DNA of 46,118 nt from Oceanospirillales bacterium (GCA_018223185.1 JAAEYW010000032.1:1-46118); one strand, 5' to 3'; counted from the stretch's first letter, positions 8,866-18,002 are shown. Notes: a model not told the origin generated them from the sequence alone. Translations and numbers: made by a program.

Positions 8866-9615
8866 ATGAATGTAATCTCATGGTGGTCACTCGCCTGGTG
8901 CGCTATCCCTGTGGTTCTGATTGCTGTCGTGTATGCCCGCTGGGCGGGAAAAGCGTCTGAAGTATTACTCTCAGCAGCGCGCATGACGCTGCAGCTGATC
9001 GGGGTTGGGTATGTGCTGGTGGCATTGTTTGAAAACCCCTCTCCATGGATTACTGGCGCGGTGTTAGTCCTGATGGTTTGTATCGCCAGCTGGATTGCGC
9101 TGCGTCCGGTGAATCATCAGCGAAACTACCTTAAGCCAACACTGATAGCCCTGACCTGCTCTGCCGGACTGCACCTGCTTATCTCACTGATTCTGGTGAT
9201 CGGGGTTGAAACCTGGTATGAGCCAAGAGTGATCATCCCTTTAGCGGGAATGTATTTCGCTAATACAATGAACGCGATCAGTCTGGCGACAGAGCGTTAT
9301 CATTCTGAATTGCTGGAGGGGAAACCTGAGCCAAAAGCGCGTCTGACTGCGTTTCAGGCGGCGATGATTCCGCAGATCAATAGTCTGCTGGCCGTTGGCC
9401 TGGTGTCCCTGCCCGGGATGATGACAGGACAGATCCTCTCAGGGGTGTCACCCCTGATCGCGGTTCGGTACCAGATCATGATTATGACCATGATACTGGG
9501 GAGTGGCGGTTGTGGGGCTGCGTTGATGCTCTGGCAACTGGGCCGCGCTGGGCAGTCGGGAGTTCAGGCCGATAATGGCCTGACGAATCATAAACTGGCG
9601 GATAATGACAAATGA
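8866..9615 (+). CDS. fetB: FetB/UPF0014 family permease
   Basis: The product has about seven membrane segments and the conserved UPF0014 core (AARMTLQLIGVGYVL, then PLAGMYFANTMNAISLA, and later FQAAMIPQINSLLAVGLVSLPGMMTGQILSG). ATG 8866 is chosen over ATG 8845 because AAGGA stands eight bases before it. In E. coli, FetB pairs with the ATPase FetA in iron efflux and oxidative-stress resistance. No fetA-like ATPase gene adjoins it: the upstream ABC gene is a complete exporter, and downstream lies an EamA gene overlapping by 4 bp. The ATPase partner must be elsewhere or absent. Confidence 0.8.
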   Translation: MNVISWWSLAWCAIPVVLIAVVYARWAGKASEVLLSAARMTLQLIGVGYVLVALFENPSPWITGAVLVLMVCIASWIALRPVNHQRNYLKPTLIALTCSAGLHLLISLILVIGVETWYEPRVIIPLAGMYFANTMNAISLATERYHSELLEGKPEPKARLTAFQAAMIPQINSLLAVGLVSLPGMMTGQILSGVSPLIAVRYQIMIMTMILGSGGCGAALMLWQLGRAGQSGVQADNGLTNHKLADNDK

Positions 9616-10511
9616 ATCAGCGGCCTTTATTAGCAACAATCGTTTATACCCTGTTTGCCTTGCTGGCCTTTGCGGGTAATTCAGTGCTGTGCCGGCTGGC
9701 GCTGGGAGAGCAGAGTATTGATGCAGGCAGCTTTACGGTTATCCGTTTATTCTCTGGCATCATCGTGCTGTCAATGCTCTGGTATCTGACTCAGGCGACT
9801 CAAACCAAGCCAGGCAGTATCACCGGACGGGGAAGCTGGTCAGCCGCGCTGATGCTGTTTATCTATGCGTTGGGGTTCTCCTATGCCTATATCAGCCTGG
9901 ATACCGGCACCGGTGCGCTGATACTGTTTGGCGCAGTACAGATCACCATGATTCTGGTGAGCCTGTGGCGTGGCGCCCGGCTGCTATGGGTTGAATGGCT
10001 GGGCCTGGGACTGGCTTTCAGTGGATTTGTTTACCTGCTTAAACCAGCAATCAACACTCCCTCTCTGTGGGGATTTATATTGATGATGGCAGCAGGTATC
10101 GCATGGGGGATCTATACCCTGATAGGCCGGGGATCAGTTAACCCTCTGGCAGATACCCATTTTAACTTTCTCAGAACCCTGCCGCTGATTATTCTGACAC
10201 TCATTATTACGCTGGCGCTGGGAGACAGTGTTCTGTCATTTAATGGTGTGATGCTGGCCGTTCTTTCCGGGGCAGTTGCTTCGGGTATCGGATATGCCGT
10301 CTGGTATCGGGCTCTGAGTGGCTTGTCGGCGGTGCAGGCGGCAGTACTGCAGTTACTGGTTCCGGTTATCGCGGCGGCCGGTGGTGTGGTTTTTACCGAC
10401 GAGATAATTTCAGTACGTCTGCTGCTTGCGGCGCTACTGGTTCTGGGGGGGATTCTTCTGGTCGTTGTCGGGCGCTATTATATGCTCGTCCGGCAGAGTC
10501 AGCCTGACTAA
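9612..10511 (+). CDS. EamA (DMT superfamily) transporter
   Basis: The 299-residue protein shows ten predicted membrane segments arranged as two EamA repeats (about residues 5-140 and 150-290), typical of drug/metabolite transporters of the inner membrane. Its start overlaps the FetB-like stop as ATGA, implying translational coupling. It lies with a LysE-type exporter and an oxidoreductase in the same direction, giving a small efflux-rich operon. Substrates of the family range from amino acids to nucleotide sugars and cannot be assigned here. Confidence 0.85.
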   Translation: MNQRPLLATIVYTLFALLAFAGNSVLCRLALGEQSIDAGSFTVIRLFSGIIVLSMLWYLTQATQTKPGSITGRGSWSAALMLFIYALGFSYAYISLDTGTGALILFGAVQITMILVSLWRGARLLWVEWLGLGLAFSGFVYLLKPAINTPSLWGFILMMAAGIAWGIYTLIGRGSVNPLADTHFNFLRTLPLIILTLIITLALGDSVLSFNGVMLAVLSGAVASGIGYAVWYRALSGLSAVQAAVLQLLVPVIAAAGGVVFTDEIISVRLLLAALLVLGGILLVVVGRYYMLVRQSQPD

Positions 10512-10557
10512 GATCGCTGTAATCTTAACTGAATATTCGTGCATGGAGTTTTAACCG

Positions 10558-11193
10558 ATGATGGATAGCCATCTGTTTGTCACCTTTATTGTTGCCATCA
10601 CCCTGTTAACCCTGACTCCGGGGGTTGATACCATGGTGACGATCCGTAACAGCGCCCGTGGCGGCTGGAAAGATGGTTTTGCTACCAGTACCGGCATCTG
10701 CTGTGGGCTGTTTCTGCACGCTACCGTGTCGGCACTGGGCATTTCGGTCATCCTGTTACAATCTGCCAATGGGTTTCAGTTTCTGAAACTGATCGGTGCG
10801 GGGTATCTGATCTGGCTGGGAGTCAGCAGTTTCCGCGGCATTATTCAGGGAGGTAACGTATTCAGGCTGCCGGACTCAGGGGGCCGGCCCTTTGTTATGT
10901 GGCGCTCGCTCAGAGAGGGTTTTCTGTCTAATGCCCTGAACCCCAAAACAGCGCTCTTCTACATGGCTTTTCTGCCTCAGTTTATCGACCCGGAGGGATC
11001 GGCTCTGATTCAGTCTCTGTGGCTGGCGGCGATACACTTTATTATTGCTATGCTGTGGCAGTGTTCGCTGGCTTTAGCGGTTAATGGTGCCCGAAACTGG
11101 CTGCAGAGTCAGTCTGTCAGCGTTGGATTTAATGCAGTCAGTGGCTCGGTGCTGGTTTATCTGGGAGCCCGGCTGGCGTTAACGGAGAATTAA
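10558..11193 (+). CDS. LysE/RhtB family translocator
   Basis: This 211-residue protein has six predicted membrane segments and the LysE-family N-terminal motif, LLTLTPGVDTMVTIRNSARG, followed by GWKDGFATSTGICCGLFLH and NALNPKTALFYMAFLPQF. The family exports amino acids such as threonine, homoserine or lysine. GGAG nine bases upstream supports the start. The next gene begins two bases after its stop, so they are cotranscribed. The substrate is unassigned. A different LysE-superfamily gene (argO-like) occurs at 40953. Confidence 0.87.
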   Translation: MMDSHLFVTFIVAITLLTLTPGVDTMVTIRNSARGGWKDGFATSTGICCGLFLHATVSALGISVILLQSANGFQFLKLIGAGYLIWLGVSSFRGIIQGGNVFRLPDSGGRPFVMWRSLREGFLSNALNPKTALFYMAFLPQFIDPEGSALIQSLWLAAIHFIIAMLWQCSLALAVNGARNWLQSQSVSVGFNAVSGSVLVYLGARLALTEN

Positions 11194-11195
11194 AT

Positions 11196-12224
11196 ATGGA
11201 TATACAGCAACTCTTTGGTATTGAACTGCCGCTCATTCAGGCACCAATGGCGGGCGCTCAGGATGCGGCGCTGGCAATTGCGGTGAGTGATGCGGGCGGG
11301 CTGGGGTCTCTGCCCTGTGCCATGTTAACCCCTGATCAGTTGCGGGCTGAGCTTGAAACGATCAGGGCAGCAACCGATAAACCGGTTAATCTGAATTTCT
11401 TTGCCCATACACCGCCGGTTGCCGATCCAGAGCGGGAACGACAGTGGCGTCAGCAATTAGAGCCCTATTACCGGGAATATGGTATTGACCCTGATTCTAT
11501 TTCTGCAGGCCCGGGACGAACGCCCTTCGATAGTGAGATGGCGGCGGTCATCGAACAGTATCGTCCGGCCGTTGTCAGTTTTCACTTTGGTTTACCCTGT
11601 CCGGATCTGCTGCAACGGGTCCGTGATTGCGGCAGTAAAGTGATATCCAGTGCGACAACCGTGGCTGAAGCAGTGTGGCTGGAACAGCAGGGTGTTGATG
11701 CGGTTATTGCTCAGGGTATTGAAGCCGGAGGCCATCGGGGTTTTTTTCTCAACCGTGACCTGAATAGTCAGACAGGCACTATGGCACTTGTGCCGCAGAT
11801 TATATCTGCCATCGGACTGCCGGTGATTGCGGCTGGCGGTATTGCCGATCAACGGGGTCTTCAGGGGGCGCTGGCAATGGGGGCCGCCGGGGTGCAGCTG
11901 GGTACGGTGTTCCTGCTCTGTGATGAGTCGCGTATCAGTGATATTCACCGTCAGGCTCTGCTGGAACAGACAACTCCCACGGCCCTGACAAATATTTTTT
12001 CGGGCGGGGCAGCGCGTGGAATTGTAAACCGGGTGATGGCTGAATTAGGGGCTATGGTGCCACAGGCACCTGAGTTTCCGATGGCAGCCACATCGATCGC
12101 TCCTCTGAGGGCTGCGGCAGAGCGGCAGCAGTCGGGTCAGTTTTCACCGCTCTGGAGTGGTCAGAATCGTTCGGGTTGTCGAGCAGTACCCGCGGCAGAG
12201 TTGCTGCGTGAGCTATGCAGTTAA
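11196..12224 (+). CDS. Nitronate monooxygenase family FMN oxidoreductase
   Basis: The 342-residue product is a TIM-barrel flavoprotein of the nitronate monooxygenase/2-nitropropane dioxygenase family. The N-terminal IELPLIQAPMAG segment, the substrate-site motif AQGIEAGGHRG and the FMN phosphate-binding region VIAAGGIADQRG with AMGAAGVQLGT are all present. The class uses FMN and oxygen to oxidise propionate 3-nitronate or other alkyl nitronates. It lies two bases after the LysE-type exporter in an apparent operon. A role in detoxification is plausible, but a different substrate cannot be excluded. Confidence 0.87.
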   Translation: MDIQQLFGIELPLIQAPMAGAQDAALAIAVSDAGGLGSLPCAMLTPDQLRAELETIRAATDKPVNLNFFAHTPPVADPERERQWRQQLEPYYREYGIDPDSISAGPGRTPFDSEMAAVIEQYRPAVVSFHFGLPCPDLLQRVRDCGSKVISSATTVAEAVWLEQQGVDAVIAQGIEAGGHRGFFLNRDLNSQTGTMALVPQIISAIGLPVIAAGGIADQRGLQGALAMGAAGVQLGTVFLLCDESRISDIHRQALLEQTTPTALTNIFSGGAARGIVNRVMAELGAMVPQAPEFPMAATSIAPLRAAAERQQSGQFSPLWSGQNRSGCRAVPAAELLRELCS

Positions 12225-12389
12225 GTGTAAGGCAGCGTCTGAACGGATTATCGGATGTCATCGCTGACAGTATAAAATTTTATTCAGGGGTTGATATCTT
12301 CGTACTCACCCCCAGATTAAAAAATTATCCACTAATCTAGGCCTCTGTCAGCAGTGCTGTTCACGTCTTAAACTTTTGAGGTCTGAACA

Positions 12390-12872
12390 ATGCAGATTGC
12401 TGACAAAAAAATTGTCCTTATTCACTATACCCTGAAAAACCTGGATGATGAGGTTATGGACTCATCTGAAGGTGCAGAGCCTTTGGCATACCTGCATGGT
12501 ACGGGCAGTATTGTTCCCGGTCTGGAAAAAGAGCTGGAGGGCAAGCAAGCCGGTGACAAACTGAATGTAGAGGTTTCTCCTGAAGAGGGTTACGGCGAAC
12601 TTAACCCAGAACTGATTCAGGAAGTGGACCGTGCTGCTTTTGAAGGGGTTGATAATATCGAAGTGGGTATGCGTTTCATGGCTCAGACTGCCTGGGGTCA
12701 GCAACCGGTTGTGGTAACGGCGATAACTGATGAGACCGTCATCGTTGATGGCAATCACCCGCTGGCAGATCAGACCCTGAAGTTTGATGTTGAGGTGGTT
12801 GAAGTGCGTGATGCGACCGAAGAAGAGCTGGCTCACGGCCACGCCCACGGTGAAGGTGGTCATCACCACTGA
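12390..12872 (+). CDS. slyD: FKBP-type peptidyl-prolyl isomerase SlyD
   Basis: The 160-residue protein has the SlyD architecture: an FKBP domain split by an insert-in-flap chaperone domain (about residues 70-125). The N-terminal signature IADKKIVLIHYTLKN and the segment YLHGTGSIVPGLEKELEGK are typical. The C-terminal tail is short and histidine-rich (HGHAHGEGGHHH), able to bind nickel or zinc; E. coli SlyD has a longer tail. It acts in the cytoplasm as a prolyl isomerase, chaperone and metallochaperone for [NiFe] hydrogenase and other metalloenzymes. It is a single-gene unit ending in a strong terminator. Confidence 0.92.
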   Translation: MQIADKKIVLIHYTLKNLDDEVMDSSEGAEPLAYLHGTGSIVPGLEKELEGKQAGDKLNVEVSPEEGYGELNPELIQEVDRAAFEGVDNIEVGMRFMAQTAWGQQPVVVTAITDETVIVDGNHPLADQTLKFDVEVVEVRDATEEELAHGHAHGEGGHHH

Positions 12873-12906
12873 TTGCGTGTAGCAATGCTTCAACCAGACA
12901 GTTTAT

Positions 12907-12932
12907 AAAAAAGGCGCTCAGCGCCTTTTTTT
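12907..12932 (+). terminator. Intrinsic terminator of slyD
   Basis: AAAAGGCGC, a three-base loop (TCA) and GCGCCTTTTTTT form a compact GC stem followed by a T-run, 35 bases after the slyD stop. This is a textbook Rho-independent terminator. Confidence 0.9.
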
Positions 12933-13123
12933 GTCACTGAAATTTGATAGCTTTACCAATTCAGTGCGTATACAGAGAATAACGACTCTGAATAGTCTTA
13001 CTCCTCCGGGAAGCGATTTTTCACACTTTGCTGTATATATAATGGATTGAAAATGTAGCGCCAGGTTTAAGTGCAGCTCCAGCTAAGTCAGACCCTTACA
13101 CATTAGTTAAAAAGTGAGACCCG

Positions 13124-14044
13124 ATGCGAGACCAGATTCAGGCAGTGATAAAAGAGGTATCCAGTGTTCTCTATGGCAAGCAGGAGGAGATAAAGCTGGC
13201 GCTGACCTGTATCTTCAGCAGGGGGCATCTGTTGATAGAAGATCTGCCCGGAATGGGGAAAACAACGCTGGCCCATGCACTGGCTAAAGTGCTTGGGTTA
13301 GAGTATCAGCGTTTGCAGTTCACCAGTGATATGCTGCCGGCAGATATTCTCGGTGTGAGTATTTTTGATCCATCCGCTAATCGCTTTCAGTTTCACCCGG
13401 GCCCGGTGTTTACTCAGGTACTGTTGGCTGATGAAGTGAATCGTACCACTCCTAAAACCCAGTCTGCGCTGCTTGAATCGATGGAGGAAGGGCGCGTCAG
13501 CCTGGATGGTCAGACCCATCGGCTGCCAGAACCGTTTTTTGTGATTGCGACACAGAATCCGGTCACTCAACAGGGTACATTCCCGCTACCGGAATCCCAG
13601 CTGGATCGCTTTCTGATGCGGATTGAACTGGGCTATCCCGATGTCAGGGCTGAACGGGAATTACTTCGGGGAGGGGATCCCCGGGAACGTCTGAATAGCC
13701 TCCCGGCGGTCATCTCGGCTGCCCAGTTAGAACAGATATCTCAGGCCTGCGGCGCAGTTAATGTGTCTGAGAGTATTCTGGATTATCTGCAACGGCTGAT
13801 TGCCTATAGCCGACAGGCGCCTGAGTTCAGTTTTGGCATCTCCCCCCGGGGCGCGCTGGCTCTGCTGAATGCAAGTCGTAGCTGGGCCTATATTGAGGGC
13901 CGGGATTATGTCATACCCGAAGATCTGCAACAGCTTCTCGGGCCCGTTACCGGGCACCGTTTACGGGCCGCAGAAGATATCGGAGGGTTTGGTGCCAATG
14001 CCCTGGTTCAGCAATTGCTGAGTCAGGTGGATGTGGTTGCCTGA
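13124..14044 (+). CDS. MoxR-family AAA+ ATPase
   Basis: The 306-residue ATPase carries Walker A (LPGMGKTTLA), Walker B (VLLADEVNRT) and the AAA_3/MoxR signature region SALLESMEEGRVSLDG, with sensor segment FFVIATQNPV and a C-terminal lid. MoxR proteins act as chaperones that mature metal-containing or cell-envelope enzymes, usually together with a DUF58 protein encoded downstream. That partner follows 32 bases later, then a TgpA-like protein, the common three-gene module. Despite the name, it is 23 kb from the quinoprotein genes, so no direct link to alcohol oxidation is claimed. Confidence 0.92.
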   Translation: MRDQIQAVIKEVSSVLYGKQEEIKLALTCIFSRGHLLIEDLPGMGKTTLAHALAKVLGLEYQRLQFTSDMLPADILGVSIFDPSANRFQFHPGPVFTQVLLADEVNRTTPKTQSALLESMEEGRVSLDGQTHRLPEPFFVIATQNPVTQQGTFPLPESQLDRFLMRIELGYPDVRAERELLRGGDPRERLNSLPAVISAAQLEQISQACGAVNVSESILDYLQRLIAYSRQAPEFSFGISPRGALALLNASRSWAYIEGRDYVIPEDLQQLLGPVTGHRLRAAEDIGGFGANALVQQLLSQVDVVA

Positions 14045-14076
14045 CTATAAGGTATGCCGCCTGAGTTGAGGTTTCA

Positions 14077-15084
14077 ATGGTGACCGGATCAATACGACAA
14101 CGCCTGGGACGGGCTGTATTCGACTGGAGTCTGCGCCGCAGTCCACGGTTAAAGCAGCTGACCCTGAGCCAGCGGCGAATCTATATCATGCCATCGCGCG
14201 CCGGTTTTGTTTTTCTGATGTTATTGCTGGTGATGCTGATACTGGCGATCAACTTTCAGAACAATCTGATGTTTGCTGTTACTTTTCTGTTAGCCAGCCT
14301 GTTTGTGGTTACCATTCTGCACACTTATGCCAACCTTTCCGGGCTGACCATTCGCTTTGTTCGTGGGCATCCCTGTTTTGTGGGTGAGCAGGCGGCCTTC
14401 GATCTGACTCTGACCGCTAAAGGTACACGGCAGTACGAAAGTATTCAGCTGCGTTTACGCACGGGGGAAGAAACTGCCGTAGACCTGGTTGAAGACCGGC
14501 AGCGAAGCCTGACTCTCTATCAGAAGGCCAGTCGTCGTGGTTTTTTGCCTGCTGATGCGTTGCAGATTGAGACCTTTTATCCCCTGGGGCTGTTCAGAGC
14601 CTGGGCCTGGTTGCAGGTCGACCTGAAAAGTCTGGTCTATCCGCGCCCTGTGGAAGGGGGGCGGTTATCCGATCTGAGTGGCTCAGTGAGTGGCGATCAG
14701 AGTCAGGCGCATATAGGTGAGCGCCACGGAGGAGAGGAATTTACTGGACTTGAACAGTATCAGGACGGTATGTCACTGAAACGGGTGGCCTGGAAAAACT
14801 ATGCCCGTGGGCAGGGCATGTATGCAAAGCAGTATGTTGAGCTGAATGATAACCGCAGGTGGTTAAGCTGGGATCTGTGGCCGGAGCTTTCCCCGGAAGC
14901 CCGTATCTCCCGCCTTACCTGGTGGGTGCTGCAGCTTCACCGCAGGGGGGAGGAGTATGGTTTGCTGTTACCAGGTATAGAGATCGGCCCTGATCGTGGT
15001 GAGGCGCACCGGGTAAGAGTGCTGGAGGCGCTCGCCTGCTTTGGTCTGGACGATCAGCATAGCACTCAGGAGAGAACACCGTGA
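14077..15084 (+). CDS. DUF58 domain protein
   Basis: The 335-residue protein has two close membrane segments (about residues 43-80) followed by a cytoplasmic or envelope-facing region with the DUF58 core, including the recognisable stretch GGEEFTGLEQYQDGMSLKRV with conserved Trp-Lys just after. DUF58 proteins resemble von Willebrand factor A domains and work with MoxR ATPases; their molecular role is not settled. The gene overlaps the next by four bases (GTGA), so all three genes form one operon. Confidence 0.87.
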   Translation: MVTGSIRQRLGRAVFDWSLRRSPRLKQLTLSQRRIYIMPSRAGFVFLMLLLVMLILAINFQNNLMFAVTFLLASLFVVTILHTYANLSGLTIRFVRGHPCFVGEQAAFDLTLTAKGTRQYESIQLRLRTGEETAVDLVEDRQRSLTLYQKASRRGFLPADALQIETFYPLGLFRAWAWLQVDLKSLVYPRPVEGGRLSDLSGSVSGDQSQAHIGERHGGEEFTGLEQYQDGMSLKRVAWKNYARGQGMYAKQYVELNDNRRWLSWDLWPELSPEARISRLTWWVLQLHRRGEEYGLLLPGIEIGPDRGEAHRVRVLEALACFGLDDQHSTQERTP

Positions 15085-17090
15085 AACCGTTGTTTCAGCT
15101 CACCCGTAGCAGCATGATCTGGTTGCTGGTGAGCATTCTGATGGTGATGATACCCTATGTTACCGTGGTGCCCGGCTGGTTATTTCTGCTGGCAGTTTTT
15201 ACTGTGGGCTGGCGTCTGATGGTGCATAGCGGTCGCTGGAGTTTCCCTCACTGGAGCGTACGTTCAGCTCTGCTGTCACTGGTGCTTGTGGGGCTGTTGT
15301 TTGAACTGCGCTCGGGATCGGTGATGGTGGTAACTGTTGGCTTGCTGGTGGCCGCTTTCCTGCTGAAACTCACCGAAATGTACCGGCGGCGGGATGCGCT
15401 GGTGGTGCTCTATGTCGCACTACTGCTGATTGTTTGTAGTTTTCTGTTTTTTCAGTCGATACCGATGACGCTCTATAGCCTGTTATCGCTGATCGTTGTA
15501 ACCGCCTGTCTTAATACCGTCTATCGCAGTCAGCAAAATACTGATATCTGGCGTCCATTGAAACGATCCGCGGTACTCTATACGCAGGCGCTGCCGATGA
15601 TGCTGGTGCTGTTCCTTATTTTCCCCCGGATTGGTCCGTTGTGGCAGGTGGACATGAATACCGGACAGAGTTTTACCGGGCTGTCAGATTCTATGTCTCC
15701 CGGAGATGTCAGTCGCCTTACCCGCTCAGCGGATATTGCTTTCAGGGCCCGTTTTGAAACGGCATTACCACCTGAGAATATACGTTATTGGCGAGGGCTG
15801 ACCTATGACCGGTTTGATGGCCGGCGCTGGACGCGCTCTGAACAACAGGGTATTGAGCAGCAAAGCGGGGTACAGTCCGGTCTTGCAGCTCGTTTTAACA
15901 GCCTCCGGGATTATCGATATGAGATAGTGATGGAGGCGACCGGGCAACGCTGGCGTTATGGTCTTGATGTGCCGGTGAGTTATCCTGCCACCGTTCGTCG
16001 TCTCGCTGATATGACCCTGCAGGGCCAGGATCCGTTGATGCAACGGACTCAGTATCAACTGGTTTCCCGCGTTGCTCCGCAGCAGGATCAACTGTCTGCC
16101 GGTCGCTATGACCGTTACCTGCAACTGCCGGAACGGGGCAATGAAAAAGCCCGTCAACTGGCGTTGCAGTGGGCATCTGAACAACCCGATGTTAAAGCAT
16201 TTACCGCTCAGATGATGACCTTTTTTGCCACGCGTTTTCGCTATACGCTTGAGCCACCGCTACTGCCGGGGAGTGATTCTGTCGACCAGTTTCTGTTTCA
16301 GACCCGGCAGGGGTTTTGTGGACATTTTGCCAGTGCCGGAGCATTCCTGTTGCGGGCTGCCGGCGTGCCTGCACGGGTGGTCGGCGGCTATCTGGGGGGC
16401 GAACTGAATCCGCTGGATGGTGCTCTGACGGTGCGTCAGTATGAGGCGCATGCGTGGCTTGAGTACTGGGACAGAGAAAGCCAGAGCTGGCTCAGGCTCG
16501 ATCCCACCTCGGTGGTTGCCCCGTTGCGGCTGGAGCAGCCTGCGGCGCAACTGTTCAGTTCTGAATCCTCATTTCTTGCCGATGCAATGCTGATGCGTAA
16601 AGGCTTTCTCAGTGGTGCACTGTTAATGCAGCTGAGACTGCGTTATGAAGCGATTAATTACGGTTGGCATCGTTGGGTACTTAATTTTCAGGATCGTCAG
16701 AGTGATTTTTTGCAGCAGTTACTCGGTGGTATCTCGGTTGTTAAAATTGTACTGCTGATTCTGATAACGGGAGGGCTGGTGCTGCTGGGGGTTGCCGGAA
16801 GCTTATTTATCCGTCGCGGGCCGCGTCAGGATCCGCTTGTCAGCGCCCTCAAGCGACTGGATAAACGTTTGCTCCAGCTCGGTTTACAGCGACGCAGTGG
16901 TGAGCCGCCCGGACAGTTTTTTGCCCGGATGGAACAGTCTTTTCCTTCACTTTCGGAAGAATTTGCTGCATTGTCATGCTGTTATGAGCAGATCAGTTAT
17001 GCGGAAAATTCTGATCCTGAGCTGCTAGCGCAGTTCAGGCGTTTAATGAGCCGCTGCTGCTCGTTAATTCCCCAAAAAAAATCTCTTTGA
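15081..17090 (+). CDS. tgpA: TgpA-like membrane transglutaminase
   Basis: This 669-residue protein begins at a GTG overlapping the previous stop. It has an N-terminal block of about six membrane segments (DUF3488, residues 1-180), a periplasmic transglutaminase-like domain, a final membrane segment (about 550-575) and a short C-terminal DUF4129-like tail. The cysteine-protease-like triad is visible: Cys413 in QGFCGHFASA, His457 in EAHAWLEYW and Asp474 in RLDPT. The P. aeruginosa homologue TgpA has transglutaminase activity and is essential for growth there. The stop codon falls inside the first unit of a 13-bp repeat array, so the last residues may have been altered by it. Confidence 0.9.
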   Translation: MKPLFQLTRSSMIWLLVSILMVMIPYVTVVPGWLFLLAVFTVGWRLMVHSGRWSFPHWSVRSALLSLVLVGLLFELRSGSVMVVTVGLLVAAFLLKLTEMYRRRDALVVLYVALLLIVCSFLFFQSIPMTLYSLLSLIVVTACLNTVYRSQQNTDIWRPLKRSAVLYTQALPMMLVLFLIFPRIGPLWQVDMNTGQSFTGLSDSMSPGDVSRLTRSADIAFRARFETALPPENIRYWRGLTYDRFDGRRWTRSEQQGIEQQSGVQSGLAARFNSLRDYRYEIVMEATGQRWRYGLDVPVSYPATVRRLADMTLQGQDPLMQRTQYQLVSRVAPQQDQLSAGRYDRYLQLPERGNEKARQLALQWASEQPDVKAFTAQMMTFFATRFRYTLEPPLLPGSDSVDQFLFQTRQGFCGHFASAGAFLLRAAGVPARVVGGYLGGELNPLDGALTVRQYEAHAWLEYWDRESQSWLRLDPTSVVAPLRLEQPAAQLFSSESSFLADAMLMRKGFLSGALLMQLRLRYEAINYGWHRWVLNFQDRQSDFLQQLLGGISVVKIVLLILITGGLVLLGVAGSLFIRRGPRQDPLVSALKRLDKRLLQLGLQRRSGEPPGQFFARMEQSFPSLSEEFAALSCCYEQISYAENSDPELLAQFRRLMSRCCSLIPQKKSL

Positions 17091-17189
17091 TGGGTTTCTT
17101 TGATGAGCCTCTTTGATGAGCCTCTTTGATAAGCCTCTTTGATGAGTCTTTTGGATAAATCTCTTAGATAAGCCTCCTGGATAAGCTTG
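17086..17189. repeat. Tandem array of eight 13-bp repeats
   Basis: Eight consecutive 13-base units follow the consensus TTTGATGAGCCTC. Units at 17099 and 17112 are identical, the one at 17125 differs by one base, and later units (from 17151) drift to forms such as TTAGATAAGCCTC; a further degenerate unit may start at 17190. The tgpA stop TGA (17088-17090) lies in the first unit. On the opposite strand the array is open in one frame and would encode a 13-residue repeating Lys/Arg/Leu-rich peptide, with no supported start. It is probably slippage-prone intergenic DNA. Confidence 0.9.
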
Positions 17190-17261
17190 TTGGAATGATA
17201 CGTCACATTATAAATTCTTCTTTTCAGTCACCTTTACGCGCGACAGTGGCGGGTCAGACCA

Positions 17262-18002
17262 ATGCCTGTTAACGGTCGCTGCATACCGGACTATACCGTG
17301 CGCCGAAGTTCCCGGCGCAGGACTATTGAGATTCAGGTGCGTCCAGACAGTGTCAGGGTGTTAGCGCCGACCCGGGTTGCCCAGTCCCGAATCGACCAGT
17401 TGGTGAGTGAAAAAACCGACTGGATCATCACTCGCCAACGGGAACTGCGTCTGCGAATGCCGGTATGTCCCTCGCCCGTTATACTGGATCAGGGCAGTCA
17501 GCTGCTCTGGCTGGGTGAACCTTTAACGCTTGACGTCATTGTTGATCAGCCGGAAACCCGCGTTAACCTCTCATCAGATTGTATTCAACTGACGCTTTCC
17601 CGGCGGATCAGAAAGTCACGGACGGATGCAATAAAAGAGCAGTTGGAGTTGTGGTATCGTCAACAGGCACAGTGCTACTTTGAACAGCGGGTGAGTGAGT
17701 GGAGTGCGCATATGAAACTGTCGCCCTCTGCGGTGGTCGTGCGAAGCTACCGGCGTAAGTGGGGCTGTTGTAATAGTCGTGGTGTGATCAGTTTTAACTG
17801 GTTGCTGATAATGGCGCCGGCAACGATTATCGACTACGTGATTGTGCATGAACTGAGTCATTTGAAACAGATGAATCACTCTCCTCGGTTCTGGCAGGAA
17901 GTGAGCCGGTTTTATCCTCATTATGCTGAGGCTAAGGCCTGGCTGAACAGCAACGGAACGCGTTTGCAGTGGCCTCCGGTGGATATTAATTCCAGAGTAT
18001 GA
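17262..18002 (+). CDS. YgjP-like zinc metallopeptidase-fold protein (DUF45)
   Basis: The 246-residue soluble protein matches the YgjP/DUF45 (WLM-like) family. It has the zinc motif HELSH (His196, Glu197, His200) in VIVHELSHLKQMNHSPRFW, with the third ligand His206, and the upstream segment RKWGCCNSRGVISFNWLL typical of the group. These proteins resemble minigluzincin metalloproteases and are thought to act on cytoplasmic proteins; the physiological substrate is unknown. The start at 17262 has no strong ribosome site. The gene stands alone, separated from tgpA by the repeat array. Confidence 0.87.
   Translation: MPVNGRCIPDYTVRRSSRRRTIEIQVRPDSVRVLAPTRVAQSRIDQLVSEKTDWIITRQRELRLRMPVCPSPVILDQGSQLLWLGEPLTLDVIVDQPETRVNLSSDCIQLTLSRRIRKSRTDAIKEQLELWYRQQAQCYFEQRVSEWSAHMKLSPSAVVVRSYRRKWGCCNSRGVISFNWLLIMAPATIIDYVIVHELSHLKQMNHSPRFWQEVSRFYPHYAEAKAWLNSNGTRLQWPPVDINSRV

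Noticed and set aside
10345-10365. CAGTACTGCAG palindrome within the EamA gene
   Set aside because: It lies inside coding sequence and lacks the 4-base spacer of the motif.
13124-17090. MoxR-DUF58-TgpA operon as part of the methanol/alcohol oxidation system
   Set aside because: The MoxR name is historical; the three-gene module is widespread, lies far from the quinoprotein genes and lacks the shared motif.
17086-17189. CRISPR array
   Set aside because: The 13-base units are directly adjacent without spacers, so this is a simple tandem repeat.
16997-17206. Minus-strand frame across the 13-bp repeats with a repetitive basic peptide
   Set aside because: Its periodicity comes entirely from the DNA repeat and it runs antisense into tgpA; no ribosome site or homology was seen.
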